Assembly: GCF_028285745.1 (NCBI RefSeq)
Contig: NZ_JANQOP010000230.1
Location: 1 to 50,742 of the forward strand
DNA from: Acaryochloris sp. IP29b_bin.137
Lineage (GTDB): Bacteria; Cyanobacteriota; Cyanobacteriia; Thermosynechococcales; Thermosynechococcaceae
DNA: 50,742 nucleotides
Reading direction: 5' to 3'
Part shown: positions 36,483-44,572 of the stretch, piece after piece
Layout: each line of letters opens with the position of its first letter
How positions within the stretch are numbered: position 1 is the stretch's first letter
Notes under the pieces: generated by a model
What the model was told of the DNA's origin: nothing
The model's input: only the letters and a program-made list of their open reading frames with translations
The model's database searches: none
Position numbers and translations under genes: made by a program

Positions 36483-37658
36483 TTAAGCGGCTACAGCAGA
36501 CATCTTTAAACAGTGGCGAACGGCGGTAATCACATCCTCCACATCAGAGTCAGTCAATTTCGCCGAGAGCGGAATACTAACGGTTTGGCGACCGATTTGC
36601 GCGGCATAAGGATAATCCTGGGGCTGCCATCCAAAGCGCTGCTGGTAATAAGGGTGTTCGGGCAGGCTCAAGTAATGCACGCCGGTACCGATATGCTGGC
36701 GGTGCATATCGACTAAAAACTGATCACGGCTAACGCCCGTTTGCTCCTCATCAATCAGCAGCGTATAGAGATGATACCCGTGGACGGTATCCGGTTCTGG
36801 AGGGGCAGGGATGCCCAGCGGCCCATCCGCAAACGCCTCATTGTATCGCTGCCAAATTTGCTGCCGTCGCTGCCAGTAAGGGGTGACTCGCTGAAGCTGG
36901 TGAATCCCGATGGCGGCCTGGATATCCATCATGTTGTATTTAAACCCCGCTTCTACGACTTGATAGTGGTTATAGCCATCGTCACTAAACCGTTTCCAAG
37001 CATCTTGGCTCATGCCGTGGAGGGCTAACACTTTAATCCGATCCGCATCCTCCTGGGTTTGGGTGAGGATCATGCCCCCCTCCCCCGTCGTAATATTTTT
37101 GGTGACATAGAAGCTAAAGCAGCCGAAGTTACCAAAGGTGCCAGCTTTACGTCCCTTATATTCTGTTTCGATTGCATGGGCACAGTCTTCGATCAGCACC
37201 AGATCATATCGTTGTGCTAAATCACAAAGCGCATCCATATCGCAGGGGCGGCCCGCAAAATGGACTGGAATAAGCGCTTTAGTGCGTTCCGTAATTTTGG
37301 CTTCTACCTGGGCCGGATCGATATTCATGGTGACCGGATCGATATCGGCTAAGACCGGAACCCCACCTGCATGAATAATGGCATTCACCGTGGCACAGAA
37401 CGTCAACGGGGTTGTGATCACCTCATCACCTGGGTTCAGGTAGGCGGCCAACATACTCAGATGTAGGGCTGCGGTACAGGAGTTCACTGCGATCGCATGT
37501 TTGCCCCTTTTATAGGTGCAAAAATCCTGCTCAAAACGCATCACTTTAGGGCCAGTTCCCAGCCACCCCGTTTTTAAACTGGCCATCACTTCTTGCATTT
37601 CCGCCTCTTCAATGGCGGGGGATCCAAACACGAGAAATTGGTCTTGAGAGCGGCTCAT
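36483..37658 (-). CDS. DegT/DnrJ/EryC1/StrS-family sugar aminotransferase
   Basis: The 391-residue PLP enzyme aminates keto sugars on nucleotide carriers. Lys187 in SFYVTKNITTGEGG is the predicted PLP Schiff-base lysine. Other motifs are GWLGTGPKVMRFEQDF, AVNSCTAALHLSMLA, and LVLIEDCAHAIETEYKGRKA. The likely product is an amino sugar for a surface polysaccharide (ArnB or similar); the substrate is not deducible. It precedes the glycosyltransferase with a 39-base gap, so the pair probably act together. Confidence 0.9.
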   Translation of the reverse strand: MSRSQDQFLVFGSPAIEEAEMQEVMASLKTGWLGTGPKVMRFEQDFCTYKRGKHAIAVNSCTAALHLSMLAAYLNPGDEVITTPLTFCATVNAIIHAGGVPVLADIDPVTMNIDPAQVEAKITERTKALIPVHFAGRPCDMDALCDLAQRYDLVLIEDCAHAIETEYKGRKAGTFGNFGCFSFYVTKNITTGEGGMILTQTQEDADRIKVLALHGMSQDAWKRFSDDGYNHYQVVEAGFKYNMMDIQAAIGIHQLQRVTPYWQRRQQIWQRYNEAFADGPLGIPAPPEPDTVHGYHLYTLLIDEEQTGVSRDQFLVDMHRQHIGTGVHYLSLPEHPYYQQRFGWQPQDYPYAAQIGRQTVSIPLSAKLTDSDVEDVITAVRHCLKMSAVAA

Positions 37659-37897
37659 AAATCACAGCCTTTTTGCAGATGAGAGGAATGGGGACAGACG
37701 ATTCAAAAAATCTGTTCTGATCCTTAATATTCCCGGTTCAATGGATAAATCCTATCCTGGTTCAAGTGTCTTCATCAGAACCATCTAGCCCCCACTAGAT
37801 ATTGTCGAACTTCAGAACACAGCCTTGAGTGAGCGACTTGAGGCATACTGGATGAGAGTTCGCTCATTCGGCTTTAAAGACCTGAATTGAAACATTA

Positions 37898-39193
37898 ATG
37901 GCGGATTTACAACCTTACTTCCAGCTTCTTCGCGTTTCTGCAGAGGTTACGCCTGCTGAGCTAAAGGCTGCATTCCGTCGTCGAGCGCGTGAGTGTCATC
38001 CCGACCTTCATCCTGACAATCCGAATGCTGAGGCGGAATTTCAGCAATTGAGTGAAGCTTATGACATTATCTCTAAAGCTCTTTATCCCGCTCACCAAGC
38101 GGCCCCATTCATCTATGCTGATGGCAGTGACAGTCAGAGCCCTGCCCAAGCCCTCTATACCAGAGCCACCCAAAAAGCGGCTGAAAGAGACTATGAAGGG
38201 GCGATCAAAGATTACACCCGGGCCATCGAATACGATCCAAAATTTGTGGATGCCTATCTTAGACGGTGCCAAATCTGGTTTGTCCAAGGAGAGGATGAAA
38301 ACGTCCTCGCAGACTGTAATGAGATTCTCAAATTAGATGATACGGTTGCTCAGGCTTATTATTATCAGGGTCGCGCCCGATTTCAGTTAGGGTCAGCCCC
38401 CTCTGCAATTGCCTCCTACAGCCAAGCCATTGCCCTAGACGAAAACTATGCCCAAGCCTGGCTGCATCGAGGGCGGGCTCGTCGGGAGATGAACGCAGAT
38501 AAATTAGCTCGTGAAGATTTAACCCATGCAGCAGCATTGTTTGAAGCGCAAGGTGAGCCAGATGAAGTCCATCGCGTCCAAATGATATTGCAAGAGATGG
38601 GGCGTCGCCCATTCACTAAACCGAAGGTTAAGCCTTCAGAGCATCGTGGGCTGGTCCAAGATATCTTCTCGACCATTCCTCAATTTTTCTGGAACCCGAG
38701 TGGGGGGTTACTGCCCACCTTTGCGCGCTTGTCTGCTCGGCGCGCCACTGAAGTGGGGGTGGGCTATGCAGGATTATCCATCATAGGCTTCGTGTTGGCC
38801 GCTAATTTATTTCCTGGGGCCTTTAGTGCTGTCTCCTGGGCAGAGCGGCTGATGCTCAGTGCGGTGCCGTTTGTCAGTTTAGTCTTTTTAAATCAACTGG
38901 CCCGTAGCTTGACTCGCACTCGGGGCAGTTGGGCCAGCGATATCTTTATCAGTGGGGCAACGTTATTACCCCTAAGCCTGTTGATTTTCCTAAGTGAGTT
39001 GGTGGCTCAATTCGGGGCAGCGGCGGTTTGGATCGCCTCGTTCTATCTGGGGTGTGATGCAATATTGATCCTGTATGTAGGCTGTACTCAAATTAATAAT
39101 TTGTCAGAGCAAAGTGCCACATTAGCCGTGCCGACACTATTATGGGTAACCAGTGCCATAACTTATGGCACTTTTACGCTACTTGCCAACTAA
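37898..39193 (+). CDS. DnaJ-domain protein with TPRs and C-terminal membrane helices
   Basis: The 431-residue protein begins with a J domain (residues 4-62) containing the HPD motif in RARECHPDLHPDNP. TPR repeats follow at about 85-205 (AAERDYEGAIKDYTRAIEYD and similar). The C-terminal 150 residues have about four membrane segments. It should recruit Hsp70 (DnaK) to a membrane site. Its 3' end overlaps the start region of a site-2 protease gene that also carries TPRs, suggesting linked function. Confidence 0.85.
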   Translation: MADLQPYFQLLRVSAEVTPAELKAAFRRRARECHPDLHPDNPNAEAEFQQLSEAYDIISKALYPAHQAAPFIYADGSDSQSPAQALYTRATQKAAERDYEGAIKDYTRAIEYDPKFVDAYLRRCQIWFVQGEDENVLADCNEILKLDDTVAQAYYYQGRARFQLGSAPSAIASYSQAIALDENYAQAWLHRGRARREMNADKLAREDLTHAAALFEAQGEPDEVHRVQMILQEMGRRPFTKPKVKPSEHRGLVQDIFSTIPQFFWNPSGGLLPTFARLSARRATEVGVGYAGLSIIGFVLAANLFPGAFSAVSWAERLMLSAVPFVSLVFLNQLARSLTRTRGSWASDIFISGATLLPLSLLIFLSELVAQFGAAAVWIASFYLGCDAILILYVGCTQINNLSEQSATLAVPTLLWVTSAITYGTFTLLAN

Positions 39194-40917
39194 GCGAAAG
39201 GAATGAAACAGCCATTGTGATTGTTACTCTGATCGTTTTCTTGGGATGGATTGTCTCCGTTTGTCTGCACGAATTCGGACATGCCATTGTTGCCTATTGG
39301 GGGGGAGACAAAACGGTTAAGGATAAAGGATACCTCACCCTCAACCCGCTCAAGTACACGGATGTTTCCCTCAGCTTGGTGCTGCCGATTGTCTTTCTAT
39401 TGATTGGCGGTATCGCTTTACCCGGGGGAGCCGTGTATATCAATCACAGCCTCATTCGGAATCGCTGGTGGGAAAGTGCTATGTCTGCCGCGGGTCCTGC
39501 TGCAACCCTTCTGGTTGCGCTATTGATATCGGTTCCTTTTCGATTGATGAATCCACCTGATTCTTTGGAAAATTCGTTCAATATAGAAGCACTGGATCAA
39601 CAAACTCTTTCATTTCAGACTCATCTGACAACCCAAGATCAACTGTGGTTAGCCCTTGCTTTCCTGGGACTTCTAGAAGTTGCGGGTGCTGTTTTAAATT
39701 TACTGCCCATCCCCTCTTTAGATGGCTTTGGCATTATTGAGCCCTGGCTTCCCCCAAGCCTGCAGCAACAAGCGAAAAAGTTTGGGCGTTATGGTTTTTT
39801 AGTCCTATTCGCTTTACTGTGGTTTGTGCCAACTGCCAATGCTGCATTTTGGGGATTTGTGTTTGGCCTGAGTCACCAGCTAGGTATCCCCGCGTTGCTG
39901 TCTGGACAAGGGGCTTTGGTGTTTCGGCAAGGGTCTTGGCTACCATTGGTGGTGCTTGTGGCGACCATTGCCATTGGTCAACGACTAAATCCCCAGACCC
40001 GAGTGCAGACCGATCAGACGAAGGATTTGCAGCGTGCGATCGCACATTCAGAGCAAGCCGTTCAGGCCCATCCTGATCAGCCCCGGTTTTGGTATCAACG
40101 GGGGCAACTCTTACTGGACGACCATCAGTACGAAGCCGCTGAAGCGGCCTTTCACAAGGCCATTCAACTTCAGCCTGACGCAGATACTTGGCATTTAAGA
40201 GGGATTGCCCTGTTATTTATGGGGCAATACGAACATGCGATCGCAGCCTTCGACGAAACCTTACATCTCCAGTCCGATCAAGCCTTAGCTTGGGTGCATC
40301 GAGGTCGTGCGCAACGAGGGTTACAACGGTTTGAAGATGAAATTGCAGACTATGATCAAGCCCTTGCTCTGGATCCAGAGAATGCGAATATCTGGTGCGA
40401 TCGTGGTTTAGCCCACTATCACCTTTCCCAATATGAAGCTGCGATTGATAATTTTGATCGAGCCGCTTTTCTGGAACCATCCGCTTGGCAAGCATGGTAC
40501 CTGAAAGGACTCGCCTTGGTGCCTCAAGAAGAATACGCGCGGGCCATGCGCTGCTACGACCATGCTTTAGATCTACGGGCAGATGCGACCCAAACCTGGA
40601 TTGCGAAAGGTTCGGTTTTATTACAGCTCCAAGATTTTGAGAGCGCGATTGCTTCCTACAACCAAGCCCTGTCTCTAGAGCCTGAGAATGCCACAGCAGT
40701 CTATAACAAGGCTTGTACTTACAGCTTACAAGGACAAAATGCGATCGCTCTTGAGACACTGGATCAGGCCTTGCAACTTGATTCGCAAGCCAGTCGCCTA
40801 GCAGCTTCGGACGTCGATCTCGATCCATTGCGATCTCTTCCTGAGTTCCAACAATTACTGGCTCGTTATACTGCTCAGGACAGCGAGGCACCCCCTCCAG
40901 CTAACGGAGTAAAATAG
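39142..40917 (+). CDS. Site-2 protease (M50) with C-terminal TPR repeats
   Basis: The 591-residue protein has an M50 intramembrane metalloprotease domain. The zinc motif is HEFGH (43-47) and the third ligand is Asp194 in LLPIPSLDGFGI. It has about five or six membrane helices to residue 265, then roughly seven TPR repeats (about 290-575). The listed ATG lies inside the DnaJ gene; a GTG at 39220 (just before the first helix) is a good alternative because AAAGGA lies upstream. The TPR tail is unusual for the family and may recruit substrates. The 3' end overlaps a convergent gene by 17 bases. Confidence 0.83.
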   Translation: MGNQCHNLWHFYATCQLSERNETAIVIVTLIVFLGWIVSVCLHEFGHAIVAYWGGDKTVKDKGYLTLNPLKYTDVSLSLVLPIVFLLIGGIALPGGAVYINHSLIRNRWWESAMSAAGPAATLLVALLISVPFRLMNPPDSLENSFNIEALDQQTLSFQTHLTTQDQLWLALAFLGLLEVAGAVLNLLPIPSLDGFGIIEPWLPPSLQQQAKKFGRYGFLVLFALLWFVPTANAAFWGFVFGLSHQLGIPALLSGQGALVFRQGSWLPLVVLVATIAIGQRLNPQTRVQTDQTKDLQRAIAHSEQAVQAHPDQPRFWYQRGQLLLDDHQYEAAEAAFHKAIQLQPDADTWHLRGIALLFMGQYEHAIAAFDETLHLQSDQALAWVHRGRAQRGLQRFEDEIADYDQALALDPENANIWCDRGLAHYHLSQYEAAIDNFDRAAFLEPSAWQAWYLKGLALVPQEEYARAMRCYDHALDLRADATQTWIAKGSVLLQLQDFESAIASYNQALSLEPENATAVYNKACTYSLQGQNAIALETLDQALQLDSQASRLAASDVDLDPLRSLPEFQQLLARYTAQDSEAPPPANGVK

Positions 40918-41485
40918 GCCAGCGGTATAGAATAAACCGCCCTACGTTAATCGCCCAAACCACCATGAGGAACCAAAGGTATAGCCGCAACCACCGCGGT
41001 TGCCGAGCTTGCCGTACCCATAACTGCCCTTGTCCAAGCTGCACAAGCCGAAATATAGAGTAAAAACTGCCAATAATGACCGAAATCCCCCGCTGAAAAA
41101 TAGGCGTCAAGATCAGCTCTGACACAATCTGGGCCAGGAAAACAATCAGATAGGCATTCAGCAGGCGGCGGATAATCGGACGACGACGATATCTAATCCG
41201 CATCATAATGGGCAGTAACAGGCCTGTTACTGCAACAAAGATATGCCAATAGGGAGAGGACGGGGGTAAGCGATCTGCAATATCTAGATGAATTGCCAGC
41301 CAATTGGCCCTAGCCAATCCGCCCATCAAAACCGAAAGACCCGTTATGCCAATAATGACTCCCAATAGGAGTTTAGGTTTGAGGGTTTGGGGGCAGGTCA
41401 TCATCCTGAATAACGGGACTTCTGCGCAGAGAGAGCTGTCACCATTTTCTGAAACTTGAACCGTTCTGTCACTAGTCTGACCCAT
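40901..41485 (-). CDS. Membrane protein, hypothetical
   Basis: The 194-residue protein has about four hydrophobic segments: near residues 39-58, 80-97, 110-130 and 165-185. Arg-rich loops (RIRYRRRPIIRR) suggest which side faces the cytoplasm. The first 28 residues are hydrophilic, and an internal ATG (residue 28) is a possible start. No motif is recognised. It stands alone on the minus strand between the site-2 protease and the BON gene. Confidence 0.6.
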   Translation of the reverse strand: MGQTSDRTVQVSENGDSSLCAEVPLFRMMTCPQTLKPKLLLGVIIGITGLSVLMGGLARANWLAIHLDIADRLPPSSPYWHIFVAVTGLLLPIMMRIRYRRRPIIRRLLNAYLIVFLAQIVSELILTPIFQRGISVIIGSFYSIFRLVQLGQGQLWVRQARQPRWLRLYLWFLMVVWAINVGRFILYRWPILLR

Positions 41486-41536
41486 CAGATGCCTGTCAAG
41501 GGATGAAAAGTGTTACGGTGAAATGCGGCCAGTTAA

Positions 41537-42067
41537 ATGGTTGTACCCGTTTGTATCGATCTGAACGCTATGCCCTTAGTATCCTTACTGATTCGGACAA
41601 CTACACTGATGTTGAGGAGAATCCCTTTACTGAAGTCTCAGCAGCTGTTGAGTTCAGCCTTGGCGGTGTGCCTGGTTGGTATCCTACTGTTCAATAACAG
41701 TGTGGCTGCACTCACCCTATCCCTCCCCCAACTGGCAGCAATGGGCGCATCAGATGATGCTTTAGATCAGCGACAGCGGGTTTTAGACGAAGACCTAAAA
41801 ATTGATCCCACTAAGCTGCGCTATCGAGGTTTGGACTATGTTCAGTTTCAGCCGGATGCCGAACGCTTCAGTGATGCTGAAATTAAATCTTTCATCAAAT
41901 CAGATATTAATAAAGATGTCTTTGTTGCCGTTGCCAGCGGTTCAGTGCAAGTCTTTGGTAATGTCCAAGATATCGATGTGGCCCGCGAAGTCGTCACTCA
42001 AATCAAAGACATTCCGGGTGTCCGAGAAGTTATGTTTGATATTGGCCTAGACACTAAAGCGGAGTAA
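41537..42067 (+). CDS. Secreted BON-domain protein
   Basis: The product is up to 176 residues. A signal peptide core (SALAVCLVGILLFNNSVAAL) sits at about 40-59, so translation may really begin at an internal ATG (41570 or 41609). The C-terminal 70 residues form a BON domain (SDAEIKSFIKSDINKDVFVA, SVQVFGNVQDIDVAREVVTQ, and PGVREVMFDI), a fold found in periplasmic OsmY-like proteins that bind lipid or peptidoglycan. It is probably exported. A short hairpin follows the gene. Confidence 0.75.
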   Translation: MVVPVCIDLNAMPLVSLLIRTTTLMLRRIPLLKSQQLLSSALAVCLVGILLFNNSVAALTLSLPQLAAMGASDDALDQRQRVLDEDLKIDPTKLRYRGLDYVQFQPDAERFSDAEIKSFIKSDINKDVFVAVASGSVQVFGNVQDIDVAREVVTQIKDIPGVREVMFDIGLDTKAE

Positions 42068-42445
42068 CCCACCCTCACCAGGCTTATTGGTGATCTAGCA
42101 GTCAGATTTGTCTGGCCAAAATCACGAAAATATGATGATTATTCGAAGTTTAAGATAAGTGAAAGCCCTGATTCTTGGCAGGACCCTGACTGCCTGACAC
42201 GCCTACTCAGTCCCTTGGATTTATCCAGTGTGGCAAATGAAGGCTGCCAGACGATCTGAACGAGCTAACCTGAGCAGTTTATGCTGCAATGCAAGTCCAG
42301 TTAGCACAAGGCTTTGAGGCACTTACGTCAGGTAGTTAGGCCATTACCTCAATGCCAAAAAGTTTTCGATTGATTGCAGTTACAGGCTGTTTGATTTCTG
42401 ACATTTAATCTAATTTTTTTATCTATATGTTGACAATGTCAGATC
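42068..42445. other. Intergenic region upstream of the QueC-like operon
   Basis: This 378-base stretch contains a hairpin just after the BON gene (TCACCA/TGGTGA, 42075-42080 and 42088-42093) and otherwise no gene I can support. It should hold the promoter of the four-gene operon. A TTGACA at 42429-42434 lies very close to the first ATG at 42446. Confidence 0.5.
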
Positions 42446-42457
42446 ATGGGGTTACCT
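42429..42457 (+). promoter_or_regulatory. Possible promoter: TTGACA near the operon start
   Basis: TTGACA at 42429-42434 with a weak TACCTT 17 bases later would give transcription from about 42464. If true, the first ATG (42446) would not be transcribed and translation would begin at the ATG at 42494, seven bases after GGGGGA. It may equally be chance. Confidence 0.25.
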
Positions 42458-43123
42458 TCGAAGAAGAGTCTACTGCAAGTGGGGGACGAAAATATGCCTG
42501 ATGGAGATATTGTGCATAGCGGCTTAGGAAGGCTATATAAGAAGCCATATGAGTGGCTATGCGAAGGAAAAGCCACCAGTGAAGAATGTGCTCGAACTCC
42601 CCTGGCAGCCCTCAAGAAAGACATCATCCGAAAAGGTAATCTGCCTGTCAGACTTTCACAATATATGGCGGAAAGATTGATTCAAACTGTCAATGCGATA
42701 GGTGATATCAGTGCTGTTAACTGGACTGCTGTCAATACAGCATTTGATCAAATAGCCCAGCAAACGCATGGAAGTCATGCTCTTAAAGAGCTAACTTTAC
42801 GGGCGGCTAAGAGTTTCCTTCACGATCTAAGGTACGGACAAGAAACTACCATTAGCAATGCACCAACCGCAATCCTAAAAGGATTCTTTCATGAAGTATA
42901 TGAATCGGAATTCAAAGATCGAATTCCCCTTACTCCAACCCACCATGCTGGAGTTGATCCGACAATTTTAGATCAACGTATTGGGAATATAGAGCCGACC
43001 ATTTTTACTGCAATACAAAAGTGGGCCAATAAGGCAGTTCATGATGGAAGTGTCAAAAATATCCGATTACCAAGGCGCGAAAAAATCAAAGAAATAGATC
43101 TAAATGAGAATATCGGTTGGTAG
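42446..43123 (+). CDS. Unknown protein, first gene of the QueC-like operon
   Basis: The product is 225 residues from the ATG at 42446 (beginning MGLPSKKSLLQVG) or 209 from the ATG at 42494 (beginning MPDGDIVHSGLGR). The first lacks a clear ribosome binding site; the second has GGGGGA seven bases upstream. The protein is soluble, with no membrane segment. Notable parts are GRLYKKPYEWLCEGKATSEE, AKSFLHDLRYGQETTISNAP and a C-terminal basic stretch. I do not recognise a family. By position it corresponds to QatB, the protein partner next to the QueC-like enzyme in Qat operons. It ends 10 bases before the QueC-like start. Confidence 0.7.
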   Translation: MGLPSKKSLLQVGDENMPDGDIVHSGLGRLYKKPYEWLCEGKATSEECARTPLAALKKDIIRKGNLPVRLSQYMAERLIQTVNAIGDISAVNWTAVNTAFDQIAQQTHGSHALKELTLRAAKSFLHDLRYGQETTISNAPTAILKGFFHEVYESEFKDRIPLTPTHHAGVDPTILDQRIGNIEPTIFTAIQKWANKAVHDGSVKNIRLPRREKIKEIDLNENIGW

Positions 43124-43133
43124 GTTAATAGTT

Positions 43134-44552
43134 ATGGAAGAACACTACAAATTCGATAAAGACTATACATTTACTTTTGGACCTATTGAGAATGGTAATG
43201 GTAGTGTTCATGTTATTGAGCATAATAGTGGATTAGAGGACCATATAGGGATCAATATCTTTGATCAAGATTTCCAATATCGTTCTTCGCATAAGTTTCC
43301 AACAGTGGTGGCTGACCTGATTGACCTTGCGGTTAGTATTCATGCTTCTGATCGCCTTGCTTTGCAATCTATCCGTTATGAACAAACTCGAATCCATGTC
43401 ATTCTTCCTGTAAGAGTCCCAGAAGTAATGAATTCCAGTACATTTCTTGTTAAGTTAGTAAACTTACTAGGATGGACTACTGCTAGCCAATGGTCATTTG
43501 AGTTTCTAAAATGTGCTGATTCTGAACGCTTGATCGAACGGCAAGGAGCTATTCCTGTTATTCCTAGGAGCTGTGAAGTAGCGCTGTGGAGTGGAGGTCT
43601 AGATGCTCTTGCAGGGCTATATGCTCGTTTAGCAAGCAGTGACGCGGAATCCTTTTTGCTATTTGGCACAGGTAGTAACAACATTACCTATGCCCGCCAA
43701 AAACAAGTATATGAAAGCCTAAAGATTCCATATCGCGTTGATCTTTCTCGGATACCCATTAGATTTACAGGCAGCAACTTACATCGAAAAAATAAGATTT
43801 CTCGTGCCAGAGGCGTTGTCTTTACATTGCTTGGTTCAGCTTGTGCATACCTGATGGGCCAAAAAACCTTGCATGTATACGAGAACGGGATTGGTGCCAT
43901 AAATCTCCCGTACCGTAAGTCAGCAGTTGGACTAGAGCACACCCGATCAGTTCATCCCCTAACGTTATTGCAAGTTAGTGGTATTGTTTCAGAGCTGATA
44001 GGAGAAAAATTCACAGTTTACAATCCTTTCTTATTTTGGACCAAAGCCGAAATGTGCAAAGAACTCGCCAAGTACGAAAAAGACGATTTAGTGGCATTGA
44101 CAATGTCCTGTGATAGCCCCCACCGTCAGCAGCCAACTCAGTGTGGATACTGTTCATCTTGTATTTTGAGAAAACAGGCTCTTGCTGCCTCTCACATCAA
44201 AGATAAAACTTCTTATGTATTACCGAGCAAAAATAAACGAACAGATGATGTAAGCTTGCATCTAAGACACATGCTAGACCAAGTTTCTACCATCCAAAGC
44301 TTGTTAAATGTATCAAGAACTCCTAGTGCTCAGTGGCAGGGCCTGACTAAACAATTTCCGATATTAGATGACATCGTTGATCGAAGTGCTAGCGCAGAAA
44401 ATCTAACAGCTTCTGAGATGCAGCAAAAATTGATCCAGCTTTATCAAAGCTATGTGAATGAGTGGGATAATGCTGGATCTCAAATCCTGGCAAATTTCTC
44501 TGATCAAATCAGTGGTATGCCGCTATCTAATCGAAGTCCCATCACTGTGTAA
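43134..44552 (+). CDS. QueC-like PP-loop ATPase with extensions (QatC/Cap9-like)
   Basis: The 472-residue protein has a central QueC-like domain. The PP-loop is EVALWSGGLDALAG (SGGLDA, 153-158), and a four-cysteine zinc site (C326, C337, C340, C343) lies in CGYCSSCILRKQA. True QueC is about 220-240 residues with the PP-loop near the N-terminus. Here about 145 residues precede it and about 125 follow the zinc site, as in QatC-type proteins. QueC converts 7-carboxy-7-deazaguanine to preQ0 using ATP and ammonia; QatC and Cap9 relatives attach a deazaguanine to a protein N-terminus. I use the ATG at 43134; the frame opens at 43104. Its stop TAA overlaps an ATG (TAATG). Confidence 0.85.
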   Translation: MEEHYKFDKDYTFTFGPIENGNGSVHVIEHNSGLEDHIGINIFDQDFQYRSSHKFPTVVADLIDLAVSIHASDRLALQSIRYEQTRIHVILPVRVPEVMNSSTFLVKLVNLLGWTTASQWSFEFLKCADSERLIERQGAIPVIPRSCEVALWSGGLDALAGLYARLASSDAESFLLFGTGSNNITYARQKQVYESLKIPYRVDLSRIPIRFTGSNLHRKNKISRARGVVFTLLGSACAYLMGQKTLHVYENGIGAINLPYRKSAVGLEHTRSVHPLTLLQVSGIVSELIGEKFTVYNPFLFWTKAEMCKELAKYEKDDLVALTMSCDSPHRQQPTQCGYCSSCILRKQALAASHIKDKTSYVLPSKNKRTDDVSLHLRHMLDQVSTIQSLLNVSRTPSAQWQGLTKQFPILDDIVDRSASAENLTASEMQQKLIQLYQSYVNEWDNAGSQILANFSDQISGMPLSNRSPITV

Positions 44553-44572
44553 TGAGCTTGGAGAAAAAAGTG

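Noticed and set aside
40217-40891. Open frame of 224 codons antisense to the TPR part of the site-2 protease
   Set aside because: Repetitive coding sequence on the plus strand explains the open antisense frame; no domain seen.
42446-44552. A complete QatABCD system
   Set aside because: Only QueC-like and possibly QatB-like genes are present; no KAP-type ATPase and no TatD nuclease lie nearby.
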